From the NCBI GenBank assembly GCA_019914945.1, contig CM034106.1, positions 5,270,001-5,334,000 of the forward strand: a DNA stretch of 64,000 nt. The letters are read 5' to 3'. The notes under the pieces are model-generated. The model was not told the DNA's origin, made no database searches, and was given only the letters and a program-made list of their open reading frames with translations. This document shows positions 48,352 through 59,894 of this stretch, piece after piece. Numbering within the stretch: position 1 is the first letter of the stretch; each line of letters opens with the position of its first letter. The position numbers were made by a program, and so were the translations under genes. This stretch comes from Typha latifolia. Lineage: Eukaryota > Streptophyta > Magnoliopsida > Poales > Typhaceae.

Positions 48352-49522
48352 TAGAGGTGATTATCAAAAGGGCGTGGCTGGGCCCATCAAGCCAACTGAG
48401 CTAAACACTATGTTTGCCAGCCCGCCCGCAAGTGTGTCGAGACGAGCCAAGTTCAAGCCAGGCTAGAATACTCTAGTTCATTATTGCCCACCAGCGTGTG
48501 AGAGAGTAAGCTCGAGTTGGTCGGGCCGAGCCGAGCCAGGCTTAATTAGTGAATGGTTATCGAGCTTGAAACTCTATATCACAACAAGCTCATTATCTCA
48601 CCCTCTACACATGCCACCACACCCTAATAAGTAAAACGTGTCACATAGAAATTTAGCAAGCAAAGAACTACAGCACCGCTCCTTTCTTTCCTCATAGTCT
48701 CCAACTCCGATGACATCACCAGCATCAACTTGAGGTGGCTGTAGAGGTCATTGACAACATCACCTCTGCCACCAGCATTACCACCTAGTCTACCACATTC
48801 GTCGATCTCCACCGTCAGTAACCCCATGACCCTCACCTCCACCTCCAATCTTTTCTTCACCATCGCTAGTAACCCTATCACCCTCACGGCCTCACTTCCA
48901 CCTCCAATCTCCTCTCTACCTTCTTTAGCAAAATCACCGGCCTCCTCCCCACCACCATCATCGCCCTTAGTGACGTCTATGGACTCTTCCCCACTACTAA
49001 TGGTGAACCCATCTCCTCTGCCTCCTCTGCCTCCTCTGCCTCACAGATCATCTCCCCTTCCTCTAGTGGATCCTTTTGCCTCATTGTCTCCATCACATCA
49101 TCGTTGGTGGCGGAGAAGATGAAGACATAGCTCTAATCGAGGCCAAGGGTGACATGTGACATTGAAGAGGTGAGTCACTAATGATTAGCCATGGAAAGAA
49201 AAAGAAGGAGAGGATTCTTCTCTTCTATATTATTTATTTTTTCCTTTTATTTCTCTATCTATCTACCCTTAGTTTATTTTTATTTGGTAAATCAAACTTG
49301 TAAGCTTGTGGGCTATGGTTGTGGCCGTGGATTTGTGGGTTGTAGGCTATAGTTTCCTGGCTAGGTCGGGCTTCCTTGTTGAACTTCAAGCTGGGTTTCT
49401 AGGTTGAGCCGATGGGCAAGCTATCAAGTCGGGCTGGCCCGTGCTACCAATTGGCAATTCGAACTTGGGCGGGGCTGAGTCGGGCCAGGTATGGGTAGGT
49501 TGGGTCTTATGATTTACCTTTA
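48352..49522. mobile_element. Non-autonomous hAT element, 1.17 kb (hAT-2)
   Basis: It starts TAGAGGTGATTATCAAAAGG and ends GGGTCTTATGATTTACCTTTA, flanked by a perfect 8-base TSD GTTATTTA (48344-48351 and 49523-49530). The first and last ~150 bases are rich in GGGCC, GTCGGGC and GCCCGCC words, as in hAT-1, and the first 14 bases match hAT-1 almost exactly. The interior (48600-49130) is a proline/serine-rich frame on + and its shadow on -, with runs of CCTCTGCCTCCTCTGCC. No transposase is present. Confidence 0.85.
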
Positions 49523-49530
49523 GTTATTTA

Positions 49531-51955
49531 TATAAATTTCCTCATGGTTACTTTTCAAGTAAAGTCATTTAATAGAAAAGGAAAAGTAAAAATATCATTA
49601 ACTTAGAGAAATACTTGAAAACTAAAATAAAGATATTTTTATCTTTTTATATTTAAATTGTTCAAATTTTAATGGTAGTTTACGCTAAAAAAATATTCAT
49701 ATAAAGAATAAGGATTTTTAAAATATATACATGCAAAAACTGTATATTTTGAGCAATATATATATATATATATTATATTAATTTTAGAAGGACATATAAG
49801 CAAATAAGTGTCTTTTTAAGGGAATATGTGCAAAAAAAAACTAATTTCATACCACATATATATTATAAACTAAATATTTTCAAAATTTTAACTAAAATAC
49901 CATTAGAATATAGAATAGAATAATTATATATTAAAGATAATTGAGTAATTTTACAAAAGTACTTGACCCAACTAGTTCGCCAAGAAAAAGTTGGGTTGCT
50001 TACAAAAGTACTTGACCCAACTGGTTCAACTGCGGGTTTGTTAGTTTTTAGTGGATCAATTGTTTATCTAATTTAATAACAAAATTAAATTGGTTTGATA
50101 GTCGGTTCACCACCGGTCTCGAAATACGCTCGATCGATGGTGTCCGTATTTGAAAAGGATTAGGATTCAGTAATCAAATTAGTATTGGAATTTAAGTTTG
50201 ACTATAATATAGGATCGGCTAATTCGACATTATTAGTAAGTAACTTGATAATGTAACTCTATCTAGAAGGTTAAACTAAAAATGTTTTAGTCTGCAAAGG
50301 CTATAATTAAAGTTGGGCATGCAAAGGCTACAAAGTTGGGCCCAGCTCACAAACACTAAGTACTTTTGTGCTGACATGTTTTATCTTCTATCTACTCATT
50401 TGATCATTAAAAAAGGTAAGAATCATGGAGATTTCTATATACATTTTTATGTTGTTGAAAAAAAGGCACAAGTCCTGTTAAGATTTCTGTAGATGTGACA
50501 ATCAATTTTGAACAGCAGTAGCTACTTAAATGAACTGCCAGGAAATTAAACGTATGGAGCATAATTTTATTCTCTTCTAGAACATTCTTACGAATTTATA
50601 GTATAATGTCTTCTTTCGTTTTCTAAACTCATTTCTTTTATTCATCCCTTCATCGCTCAGCTAAGACATATCTTATGATAATGATAGCTTTCTCAACTCA
50701 CATTTGTAATTGAAAAAAGAAAAAGAAATTTACATTTAACACCCTATCTTTTCACATATTTGTGACCTACATTCAATATTTTTAATCTTTACAAAATGCA
50801 CCTGTGTTTTACTAAATATTTGTAGAAAACACAGTTTAGGTTAATTTAAACAGTAATACCATCTGAGTAGATAATAAAAAATGATAATGTTCCGTCTAGT
50901 TCAAAAATTTGTCTAAAATTCTCCTCTTCTTTTTCTTATAGGGCATAATGCCACTCCTATTTTTTCTGTCAAAATCTCAAAAATTAAAAAGAAGAAAGGT
51001 ACATCATATTCAAATTATATTTTAGTTCTTTCAAATTAAATTAATTAGATAGAACTCATGTATCGATTTCTAGTCCCGGGTTCTACCATTCTAGTTTTAT
51101 TATTTAATAATTATTATGTTTTAGGTTATGATGGAGATTAGTTTATTGGTTTGAAGATAAAGTTTAGGTTAGGTAAAATATATTTAAAATAATTTTTAGC
51201 GTAGATAATTTAATCTCCGAGCTTGATTAAATTTAGCTAATAAATCTAATGATAGTATATTTTTAAAAAATTTTAGTAAAATATAGAGTGTGATTTGTAA
51301 ATATTAAAAATTTAAGGTGTAAATTTAAATACTTGGTAAACCTAAACATAATAGGCATAATAAGAGACGTGGAAGGTTGGACTTCTCTTATCAAATTAGT
51401 GTTTCTTGCTTAAAAGAATAGGACACTAAATTGAGCTGAGAATAGAATACAAAAAGTTAGTTATGGTTGCGCAAGGTCAAGGAACTTAACTCGTGGCTTT
51501 TCAGAACTTACTATTATTATGTTAGTGGCTCTAAAGATTACTACAATGCATTAACTAAGATTGCGCTTGCTTGTATAACTCATAAGAGTGAAATATCTCC
51601 AATAAAATTGTTAATTTAAATGGTATCTGAATAATGCATTATTACACGAAGTATGAGTTTTTGGTCTTAAGTTGGTTTAAGCACAAAAAATGCACTTAAA
51701 TAGGTTAGTTATAAACTTATTTATCAAAGTAGGTTATTTCTACATGTATAATATATCTATTAGAGTCTGTTAAAGATGAGATTTTAATTCATGTGCATCT
51801 AATTCGGTGAGTGATTTTTGATATTCGTCGTTGAAGACATATAAATATATAAATTACTATTGGAGTTAACGGTTTTAGTTCTAAATATATGAAATTTCCC
51901 CTTTTGCTAAGGGTACCAAAATCATTTTATCAAAGTAAGTTGCTAACTCAGATGA
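49531..51955. other. AT-rich spacer with small repeats
   Basis: A ~49 base tandem duplication (ACAAAAGTACTTGACCCAAC) lies near 49954 and 50003. A weak inverted pair of arms lies at about 50735-51345 and is listed separately. No ORF above background was seen. Confidence 0.35.
50735..51345. repeat. Possible MITE with diverged inverted arms
   Basis: The left arm has AAATTTACATTTAACACC, ATTTTTAATCTTTACAAAATG and TGTTTTACTAAATATTT. The right arm, inverted, has AAATTTACACCTTAAATTTT, TAATATTTACAAATCACACT and TATTTTACTAAAATTTT in the same order. The layout resembles the TIR of MULE-2 in style. No convincing TSD was found, so the borders are uncertain. Confidence 0.35.
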
Positions 51956-51959
51956 AAAC

Positions 51960-52140
51960 TGAAACCCATATCTTTCATATTGCCGACGATACTTTTCTCT
52001 TCTCCTAGGCAAGTGAAAACTCCATCTCGATCCTCAAATATGTAATGGTGTTATTTGAGCTAGTGACTAGTCTGTCCACCAACTTCAACAAATCCTGCCA
52101 CCTATCCCTGCCGATGGTGGAACCAGAGGTGGATTCTTTC
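51960..52140 (+). pseudogene. LINE reverse transcriptase fragment (LINE-2, part 1)
   Basis: The + strand encodes HIADDTFLFSS, then ASENSISILKYVMVLFELVT and LSTNFNKSC. This is the FADDT catalytic motif of a plant LINE RT and the following stretch that normally ends G-IN--KS. It stops at about 52140 where LTR-A copy A6 begins. A matching downstream zf-RVT segment on the same strand appears at 57999 on the other side of A6. Confidence 0.75.
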
Positions 52141-52197
52141 TATTTTAAGTACCACATATGTAATGTTTAGAAAGAATAAGTGATGAGCTAAAGCTTA

Positions 52198-53897
52198 GCC
52201 TCCGTTCACTTCGGGAATAACAAAAATTCTTATTCCAGAATACAACTTCTTATTCCAGAATAACAGCTAAATACCATAATAGCCATATTTCAAAATATAA
52301 ATACTATTTATCAAAATTATATCTTGAATCACTCACTAACCCAATTACTAATTTACCTTTAATTTAACTACATCTCTTAAAAATTTTATTATAATTTATT
52401 ATTTATCTTTTATCCCTTTCAAATCTTATCATAATTCATTACTCCTCTTTTCTCTCTTTTAAACATCTAATGAACATCCTATCATAATTTATCACTCCTC
52501 TCTACTCTCTTTCCTCTCTTATCATATATATATTTTTTATTTTATACTAAATAAATAAAATTTAATTTAAACAACATAAATATCAATAATTTAATATTTC
52601 ATAAAAATAAACACATTTTAAAAAGTATTACTATTATTAAATATTACTTTTTGTAAATATAAATATTAATAATATAGTATTTAATTGATATAATAATTAT
52701 TTTATAAATTATTATTATTAAAATTATTTTTATATGTACTAATAACATAAAAAATATAATATTAATAAACTAATATTTTATCTAATAAAATATTAACTCA
52801 TAGACAAAATAATATATTTACTATTTAAACTATGTATTTTTAAAAAATAATATAATATTATTAATAATATCATGTTTTAAGCTAAAATAAAACATATGAA
52901 AGTTTAAATATTTTAATATTATTAATAATCTCATTTTGCAAAGATTATTAAAAAATATATGTTCCATGTAAAATAAAATTTTAATATTTTTAACATTAAA
53001 TATAATAATATTTAAAATATAACATATTATTTTTGACTAAAAAATATGTAGGATTAAATGTAACAAAAGACTAATATAAATAAACTAATATTTTAAAGCA
53101 TTACATACGTACCAGTACACAATACATATGTACGCTCCCATTATAGTAATGTGTGCTAGTATATAGGTAAAGCATGGTAATGATTGATATTTGGTTGCCA
53201 AAATGTAATGCATTACATACATACTAGCACACAATGCATAGGTACGCACCCACTATAGTAATGGGCATTGGTAGATAGGTAAAGCATGACAATAATTGAT
53301 ATTGCTTGTCAAAATATAATGCATTATATACATATCAGCACACAATACATAGATATGCTCTCACCATGGTAATAGATGCGAGTAGATAAGTAAAACATGA
53401 TAATGATTGATATTGCTTGTCAAAAAGTAATGCATTACATATGTATCAGCATACAATGCATAGATACTCCTAACATAGTAATAAGCACTAGTATATAAGT
53501 AAAGCATGATAATAATTAATATTGCTTACCAAAAGATAATGCATTACATACGTACCAGCACACATTGCATATATACACTCACACTATAGTAATATGCACT
53601 CGTAGATGCGTAAAGCACAATAATGTAATATTTCATGCATGCATTGCATACTATAATATTATAAGCTTATCTCCTTCTATCCCATCAATCTATTTTAAAT
53701 CAAATTGAAGGGTATTATAGTAATTTTTTCTATTATTTTATTAACTTTATATTATATCAAAAATAATTATTACACCATTATTCCAGAATACAGGTAAACA
53801 TAGGAATAGCTATTCTTAGAATATAACTATCATTTTAGGAATAACAAATTAGGTTTAGCTATTCCTATTCCTCCCTATTCTAGATGTGAACATGGCC
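52198..53897. mobile_element. PIF/Harbinger-like non-autonomous element, 1.7 kb (copy H2), nested in A6
   Basis: It starts GCCTCCGTTCACTTC and ends TAGATGTGAACATGGCC, i.e. imperfect inverted GGCC-TGTTCAC ends, flanked by TTA on both sides (52195-52197 and 53898-53900). TTA/TAA 3-base duplication and a GGCC-TGTT start are typical of Harbinger/Tourist elements. LTR-A sequence reads through the TTA site. The interior is extremely AT-rich, followed by five ~111 base tandem units, and has no transposase. Confidence 0.8.
53098..53640 (+). repeat. Tandem array, 5 units of about 111 bp, in Harbinger copy H2
   Basis: Units begin GCATTACATACGTACCAGTAC near 53098 (20-base core), then near 53209, 53320, 53431 and 53541. 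They align unit by unit with the array in copy H1 at 10284-10830. Confidence 0.85.
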
Positions 53898-55441
53898 TTA
53901 GTGAATAAACTTTACCTCAAATTAATAATGTACTTTACCTCTAATTTATGTACCAAGTAACATAAATTAGAAACCAGCATCATATCATGAGTAAATATAT
54001 AAATGTATCCTTAATAATATATAAATAGTTAATAAGTCTTATGTCATAAATGAGTATATATATATATATATATATATCTTCAATGACATCTCTATCTCTA
54101 GTGACACAATCATACTATAAATTCCTCAAATATATTAATATATGAAGCGTATCGATCATGGTCACGCTATGACAATTTCAAATACAACTATATATGATAC
54201 ATGACAATCACTCGATAATCATATATATGAGATAATAAAATCAATAAATTTATTAATCAATGAATTTATTAATATCTCAATCATTAATGTCAACATTGAA
54301 TAGCAGAATCATATTAGATCATTGCGCATGACCTACATCTGGTACCTGGTCTCGCAATCCTGCCCGAAGGCTCAAATCATACTTTACTATCCGCTAATGG
54401 TATCTTAGTCATAATCATATTCTGCCATTTACTAAGGGTATATAAACATCTATAGAGACCAAGTACCTATTTAGCTTATATATAAAAATTACATAAAGAT
54501 AACTCACTTCATATGTCCTAGCAAACGACATTGTGATATGTCCAAATGTCTGCTGTGTACACAAAAAACTGACGTCAAATGTGGGCCATAAGATTTATCT
54601 CTCACAATCAATGTCCCTCTAGGCACACTCTAATCTTGGCACCCATTCGAGTATTCTTAAGCTTTCTATCAACTATCCTATTAATGAGATTTTCTGATTT
54701 TCTTCTAAATGATAGATGATATGCATTTATCCAAAACTATAAAAAATTATGTATTTTTAGAATTAAGTGGTAAAAAAAAGTCAAAGAAAATATAATGCAA
54801 TATATTCTCCAATCATATAACTGACACATGTACCCATACAAGAGATATTAACTCGGTAAATAAAATATGAATAATATATTCATCTCTAATAAATTCTATA
54901 TCTTCTATGTACTCATGTCCAATATCAACCTAATAATGAATGATAAAAAATATGCTCATCTTAATCATTATATAGGATCATATAATAATGTTGAAAGTCA
55001 AAATAAAATGTGTACATATAAATATATAGTATACCATAATTTGAGAAAGTCATATAAGGATAAGATTATTCACACGTATTCCTGACATCCATTAATCAAA
55101 CATCAATTCATTACTAGTAGAGTCTCAAATAAGGAGTTTGTGACCTAAAAATATTTAGGTAGTATGATATTAGCATTTATCCAATTAGAATTCATCTATG
55201 TAAAATATGATGATTTATTAGGTTTAAAATAACTACTTTTACTTTCATTAAATGATAAGATTTATATCATATATTTAATTATAATAACATTAATATGCTA
55301 TTATTACAAATTATTTTTATTTATTAAGAACTCTAGTTTGCTAATTATAGAGTAAGTACATAATGGTTAATCTCTTTTTAAATAAAAATATAAAAGGCTA
55401 ATTATATATAATATAAATAAAAATATAAGTACACACAATTT

Positions 55442-56335
55442 TGATATGAACTAACTTTGGGTAGGTTCGAATTGCGAGCTATTTTGCGCATTCGAGTAAG
55501 AATATTCGTCAAATATTCTCTAGAATGTGAAAAATTACGAAACTAGTTGGAATAGCTTTGTAACTTCCAAATCTTCTAACTTTTATATTTAGACCCTCAC
55601 CAAATAAGAACTAAATCTGGTTAGTAAGCTGATAGTGGTGTTGGTGGTAGGTGTGGATCGATTTGTAGATTGATAATGGAGATGGTGTCGATGGTGGATA
55701 ATAGTGGTGGTGGTTAGGTAGATTGATATTTCAGAGAACAAGAAGGGGGAGAAGTATGCCTGCCCTACATTACTAGGGGGATCGACAGACGAGAGAGATT
55801 AAAAGCAAAACGATACCTTTCCGACAAGAGAGGCAGTGTTGGTTGGTAATGAGGGAGGAAGGAGATTGAGGCTAGCGGCTAGGTTGAGATGAGAGATACT
55901 AGGATGCAAGGACAAAACCCAATTAATTTTTCATTCATGCATACATAATATATAAGTCATAAGGCCCTATTTATAGAGATTAAATCTAAACAGTCATAAA
56001 TAACTTAACTAAACCAGTTTTCCTTATCTATCTCGGATTAGTCTTTCGTTTCGCCATAGATAAAGTCCAAATCTAAAGAAATATTGAATACCAAAGTTGT
56101 AGATCAAGAGTTTGTTGATCTTATCCAAGTGATTTTATAATAATATTATAATACTGGAAGAATATCTTCTAAAAAATATTTCCAAAACTGCACAAAGTTG
56201 AATTTAGCTAATTACATAAAATTCTAACCTAATAAGACTTGACTAAATCACATAAACATAATAATTAAGATAACTAAACTTATCGATCGAGTCCAATGTC
56301 CCCTGATATGATCCGATCTAACTTGGTTCATATCA
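55442..56335 (+). mobile_element. Solo LTR (family LTR-E), about 0.9 kb, nested in A6
   Basis: It starts TGATATGAAC and ends GTTCATATCA, a perfect 10-base inverted terminal repeat with TG...CA ends. The word ACAAT lies just after the right end (56336-56340) and at 55435-55439, two T residues before the left end, so the TSD is probably ACAAT with a small change. A CCCTATTTATAGAGA TATA-like segment is near 55967-55981. LTR-A sequence continues on both sides. Confidence 0.65.
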
Positions 56336-56560
56336 ACAATATCTAATTATAATTAATTTGTTATTCTTACTCTTGGTTGACTAATCATTAAATATACATT
56401 AAATTGTCATTATCCAATCTTATAAAAATAAATATGTAATGTATTTCATTTTATACAAAATAGTATATAACAAATAAGATGCTAAAAATACTCGCACACA
56501 TAATATATATGTATATATGAACATGAATATAGATATGAATTTGATTATAAGTAATTAATA

Positions 56561-56836
56561 TGGTTATTTATAGCTACACCCTTTGAATTATACTTGGTTT
56601 TCACAGTAACCACTTGAAACTGTTTTCATTACAACAATGTCACCCATAAATTTTGGATCTAAATAAAATGCCAAATACTAGTGACAGAATAGCAAATTAC
56701 ATAACCTCCTTTCTCCCTCCCCCCCCCCCCCTCGCCCCACAATGTTCCTCCTCTCTCTCTCTCCTCTATCTTCAAGCGCGATCATGGAAGTGCGTGGGAG
56801 GACTCTCAGCCTGACGATTGCGATATCCCCCCAATG

Positions 56837-56908
<72 letters not shown>

Positions 56909-57548
56909 GTCTTCAAGCGCGATCATGGAAGTGCATGGGAGGACTCTCAGCCTAACGATTGCGATATCCACCGCTGAGCGAGCATCCATAATTTGCTGTT
57001 GCACGATGATCTTGAGGTGGAGGCCACCGTGGATTGTGGCTCGGCACTTTGGATTGCATGCTACACCTCTTTTCGGCTGGCATTGAGCTAGACGTGGATT
57101 GCTCAGCTCTAAAAAGCAACCGGCGGTGGCAAGAAGCCTAATAGGTTGCATCTGTCGCCTCCTTTCTTCGCACGACAACTCGATCCCTATCGCCTCTATT
57201 GTCCGATCCCAATCGCCTCCACCATGCATGACCTTGCCCACTCCATGCCGCTATCATTAGCACTCTTGCTGCTCAACGCACAGATCTTGAGGAAATGGAC
57301 ATTACTCTATCTTTTAGTTGGGGCAAAATGAAATTAATATCTTTCCCTCCAAATGAGGGCATTTCGGTCATTCCTCATCTAACATGAATGCCATGTATGC
57401 TATGTATGATGTCTATTCATAAAGCAAACAATTAGACTAATGGAAAGGTGCAATTGAAATAAATTGAAGTTTAGAGGGGACATTGTAATGAGGGAATGAC
57501 CATGAAATCTAGTATAGTTTAGGCGGTGTAGTTGTACGTAACTAACCA
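56561..57548. mobile_element. Short MULE (MULE-3), 1.0 kb, nested in A6; possible gene-fragment carrier
   Basis: The left end TGGTTATTTATAGCTACACC is the inverse of the right end GGTGTAGTTGTACG, TAACTAACCA. Flanking 9-mers are TAATTAATA (56552-56560) and TAATTAACA (57549-57557), 8/9. The inside is much less AT-rich than the surroundings. It holds a duplicated ~60 base segment (AAGCGCGATCATGGAAGTGC at 56774 and 56918) around a (TC)n run at 56839-56901, then non-repetitive coding-like sequence to about 57330. No transposase. The GC-richer interior resembles a Pack-MULE. Confidence 0.72.
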
Positions 57549-57998
57549 TAATTAACAATTATACTTATATGTCTAGTTAATAATCATGTTAGTGAGTGTA
57601 TTTTTTTAAAATACTTCACAGTATAAAAATCTAATTTCCATTAACTAAAGAAGCTAAAATGCAATAAATAAATAGAAGAAAATGAAAAATCTTAAAGCTA
57701 CAGTGCTAGGCCTAGCCCACCACTATTGTAGCAGTGAGGAAAAAGAATGATGATGATGAAGAAGAAACAAAGCAGGGATAAGGAAGAAGGGAAGGTAGGA
57801 GAGCCGAGTCGACATGTGTGTGTGTGTTTGGCAGCTAGCCACCGACCTCTTGCTGACGATTCCAATGAACCTAAGCTTGAGAGATGAGAAAGAATGAGAG
57901 GAGAGAAGAGAGGAGGGAGAGGCCTTACTAGCAATAGTAGCTTAGCGGTCTGTAACCGACCTCATATGCAAATAATTTTTTAGGGATTGATTGTTATA

Positions 57999-58990
57999 GG
58001 GGGCATAGGCGCTAGATCAACTTCAAGATATAGAGGTGGACTCTAGTAGGCACGTTGAGCGATCAACTTCCTTTAGCTTTTCTCTCCTCACCGTAGTAGT
58101 CTCTCAAACAATCTAAAATTTTGGGGGATTCTAAGGCGACAACGGAGTAGGACTCTCTCTTCTATTTTCTCACCTCCCTTTCTCTGTAACTCACGAAGGA
58201 CGACTATGTTCTATGGAAATTATCCCATTTTGAGATCTTTACTACTAGCTCTCTCGTAGGGTTACTATTCTTTGGAGTTACTTCAACGAACTGGGCAAAT
58301 AGCCTCTAGTAAACCACCCTCCCATTGAAGGTCAAAATGTTCCTTTGGCTAGCTTGCCTTAACATGATCTACATAGGGGACCGCCTTGCCGGGAAGGACT
58401 TCCATAGTTTGGTCAATGCCATTTTTGCGATGGGGATTTGGATGCCATTCACCAACTATTGCTCATTTGCCTGATTTGTTGTTTAATTCTGAAACTCCTT
58501 TCTTCCAGTCATCGGGGCCTAGACATAATTATCGAGCGAGTCAGGCCACACTTTTCAGGCCAACCAAGTTTTAGTATCTGTTCACGGTCCGACCCACCAA
58601 TCACTCGGGCCAGACCGGGTTCGGGCCAGGCTTGACTAGTCTAATCCGTTACTGCCTGTCGGGCCCGTGAAAGATTGGGCTAGCCGGTCAGGCAAAGGGC
58701 TGGCCCGTGCCGCCCATGGGTAGTTCGGGCTTAGTTTGGGCCTAAATCGGGTCCGGGCTGGGCTTAGCCTAGTCCAAACCGGGCCGGGCACGAGCGGGTT
58801 GGGCCGTTTGATCAAGTCTATCGGGGCCCTTAACTCCCTAGTTTTTGTCTAGGATTCTGGTTGGATTAGAGTAGGACGCTATCAAGGGAAGCTCACAAAA
58901 GCATTCGATCACCTTATGGGCTTTCTCTGATGGCTACGGTGGGAGGAGTGAAATTGTTAGGTGTCCCATAGAGAGGCAAGAACTTTCATA
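57999..58990 (+). pseudogene. LINE-2, part 2: zinc-binding (zf-RVT) region, broken
   Basis: Around 58195-58460 the + strand encodes DDYVLWKLSHFEIFTTSSL, then LKVKMFLWLACLNMIYIGDR and LAGKDFHSL. This fits the part of plant LINE ORF2 before and within the zf-RVT domain (usually D---W-l---G-fTt-S-Y and P-kVk-FlWL---n-i-T-drL). It carries stops and is split by a 301 bp hAT MITE at 58520-58820. It lies on the same strand as the RT fragment left of A6, so both are probably one LINE. Confidence 0.65.
58520..58820. mobile_element. hAT MITE, 301 bp (hAT-3)
   Basis: It starts TAGACATAATTATCGAGC and ends CCGTTTGATCAAGTCTA, flanked by a perfect 8-base TSD TCGGGGCC (58512-58519 and 58821-58828). The right end is nearly identical to that of hAT-1 (CCGTTTGATCAGGTCTA). 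The interior is made of GGGCC, CGGGTTCGGGCC and CCGGGCCGGGC words. It is a deletion derivative without coding sequence. Confidence 0.85.
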
Positions 58991-58999
58991 GGCGTCCGG

Positions 59000-59594
59000 A
59001 TCTCCCTTTCTTAGATCTGGAGGAGGTGGATGCCTTCATTCCCCCATAAAGTATCCCCTCATATAGTCTATTTGTCCTCATCTAATAAATTTAACTGGGC
59101 CTAGCCCATTTTTGTCCAAAATGAACAAAAAAGTTGCTAATAATATGAAGGCATATCTATCACACATTCACACACCAATTTCAGTCAAATAGTCTCTTCA
59201 CACTGAAGAAGAACATGACAATTTCTTGCTTAAAAGATAATAATATGAAATGAAGATAAGAAGATAAGCAGCATGCCCACTTGTGAGTAAAAGTGGCAAA
59301 CCCCTCACTACCAGAAAAGTAACATCTCCGTTCTTTATTTCCTCACCTTTTCCTTTCTCTTCTTACTAGATGCCACACACACTCCCCTCAAATTGCCACC
59401 AAAGCAACCATCAACCCCCACCTACCCTACTGCAGGAACTTCTGAAAAGGCCGTTCCTTTCATTTTCTTTGAACGTAACTGAAATTACTGTAAACTATTA
59501 CTATTACTCTCTTTTTCCACATGACCAAGATAGGAAGAGAGGAAATTTAGAATAGCAGCAGCTTCATCTACCAAGTCTTAACCAACTCCTCTTT

Positions 59595-59635
<41 letters not shown>

Positions 59636-59879
59636 CAATATTCTAGTCCACTTCCACTCTCTTTCTCTTCACTTTCTTCTTCATATAGACATCTCCCTGG
59701 ATGATCCTCCCATCGCCATTTTGACCACCCATCTCCAAAATCACACCTGCCCAGCCAGAATCCTTAAAAGAAGTCCATTTGGGCTTCTCCAGAGATACTC
59801 GCAGTTCTCAAGTTGGGAGGCTCTTTACTCACTTGAGACTTCTCCAGAGCTCAAAAGAGGACATGGGTTTTGTGAGATT
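59000..59879 (+). promoter_or_regulatory. Upstream region and probable 5' leader of the K+ transporter gene
   Basis: No transposon was recognised from about 59000 to the start codon. A (CT)n run at about 59599-59633 is a common feature of plant 5' leaders. Several upstream ATGs occur; the frame of the main start is open back to 59721, so a longer N-terminus cannot be excluded. I could not fix a TATA box or transcription start. Confidence 0.4.
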
Positions 59880-59894
59880 ATGAGCCCTCCAACC

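Larger units (their letters stand above)
52141..57998 (+). mobile_element. LTR-A copy A6, 5'-truncated, carrying three later insertions
   Basis: LTR-A sequence starts inside the family's 5' quarter (TACCACATATGT, then GTTTAGAAAGAATAAG near 52150-52175). It resumes at 53898 after Harbinger copy H2, again at 56336 after a solo LTR and at 57558 after MULE-3, and ends TTGATTGTTATA at 57998 (usual GTTGTTACA). The 3' part keeps the CAGTGCTAGGCCTAGCCCAC hairpin remnant (about 57701) and a purine-rich tract. Both flanks are + strand LINE sequence, so A6 inserted into LINE-2 and its first 0.5 kb plus some LINE was later lost. Confidence 0.7.
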
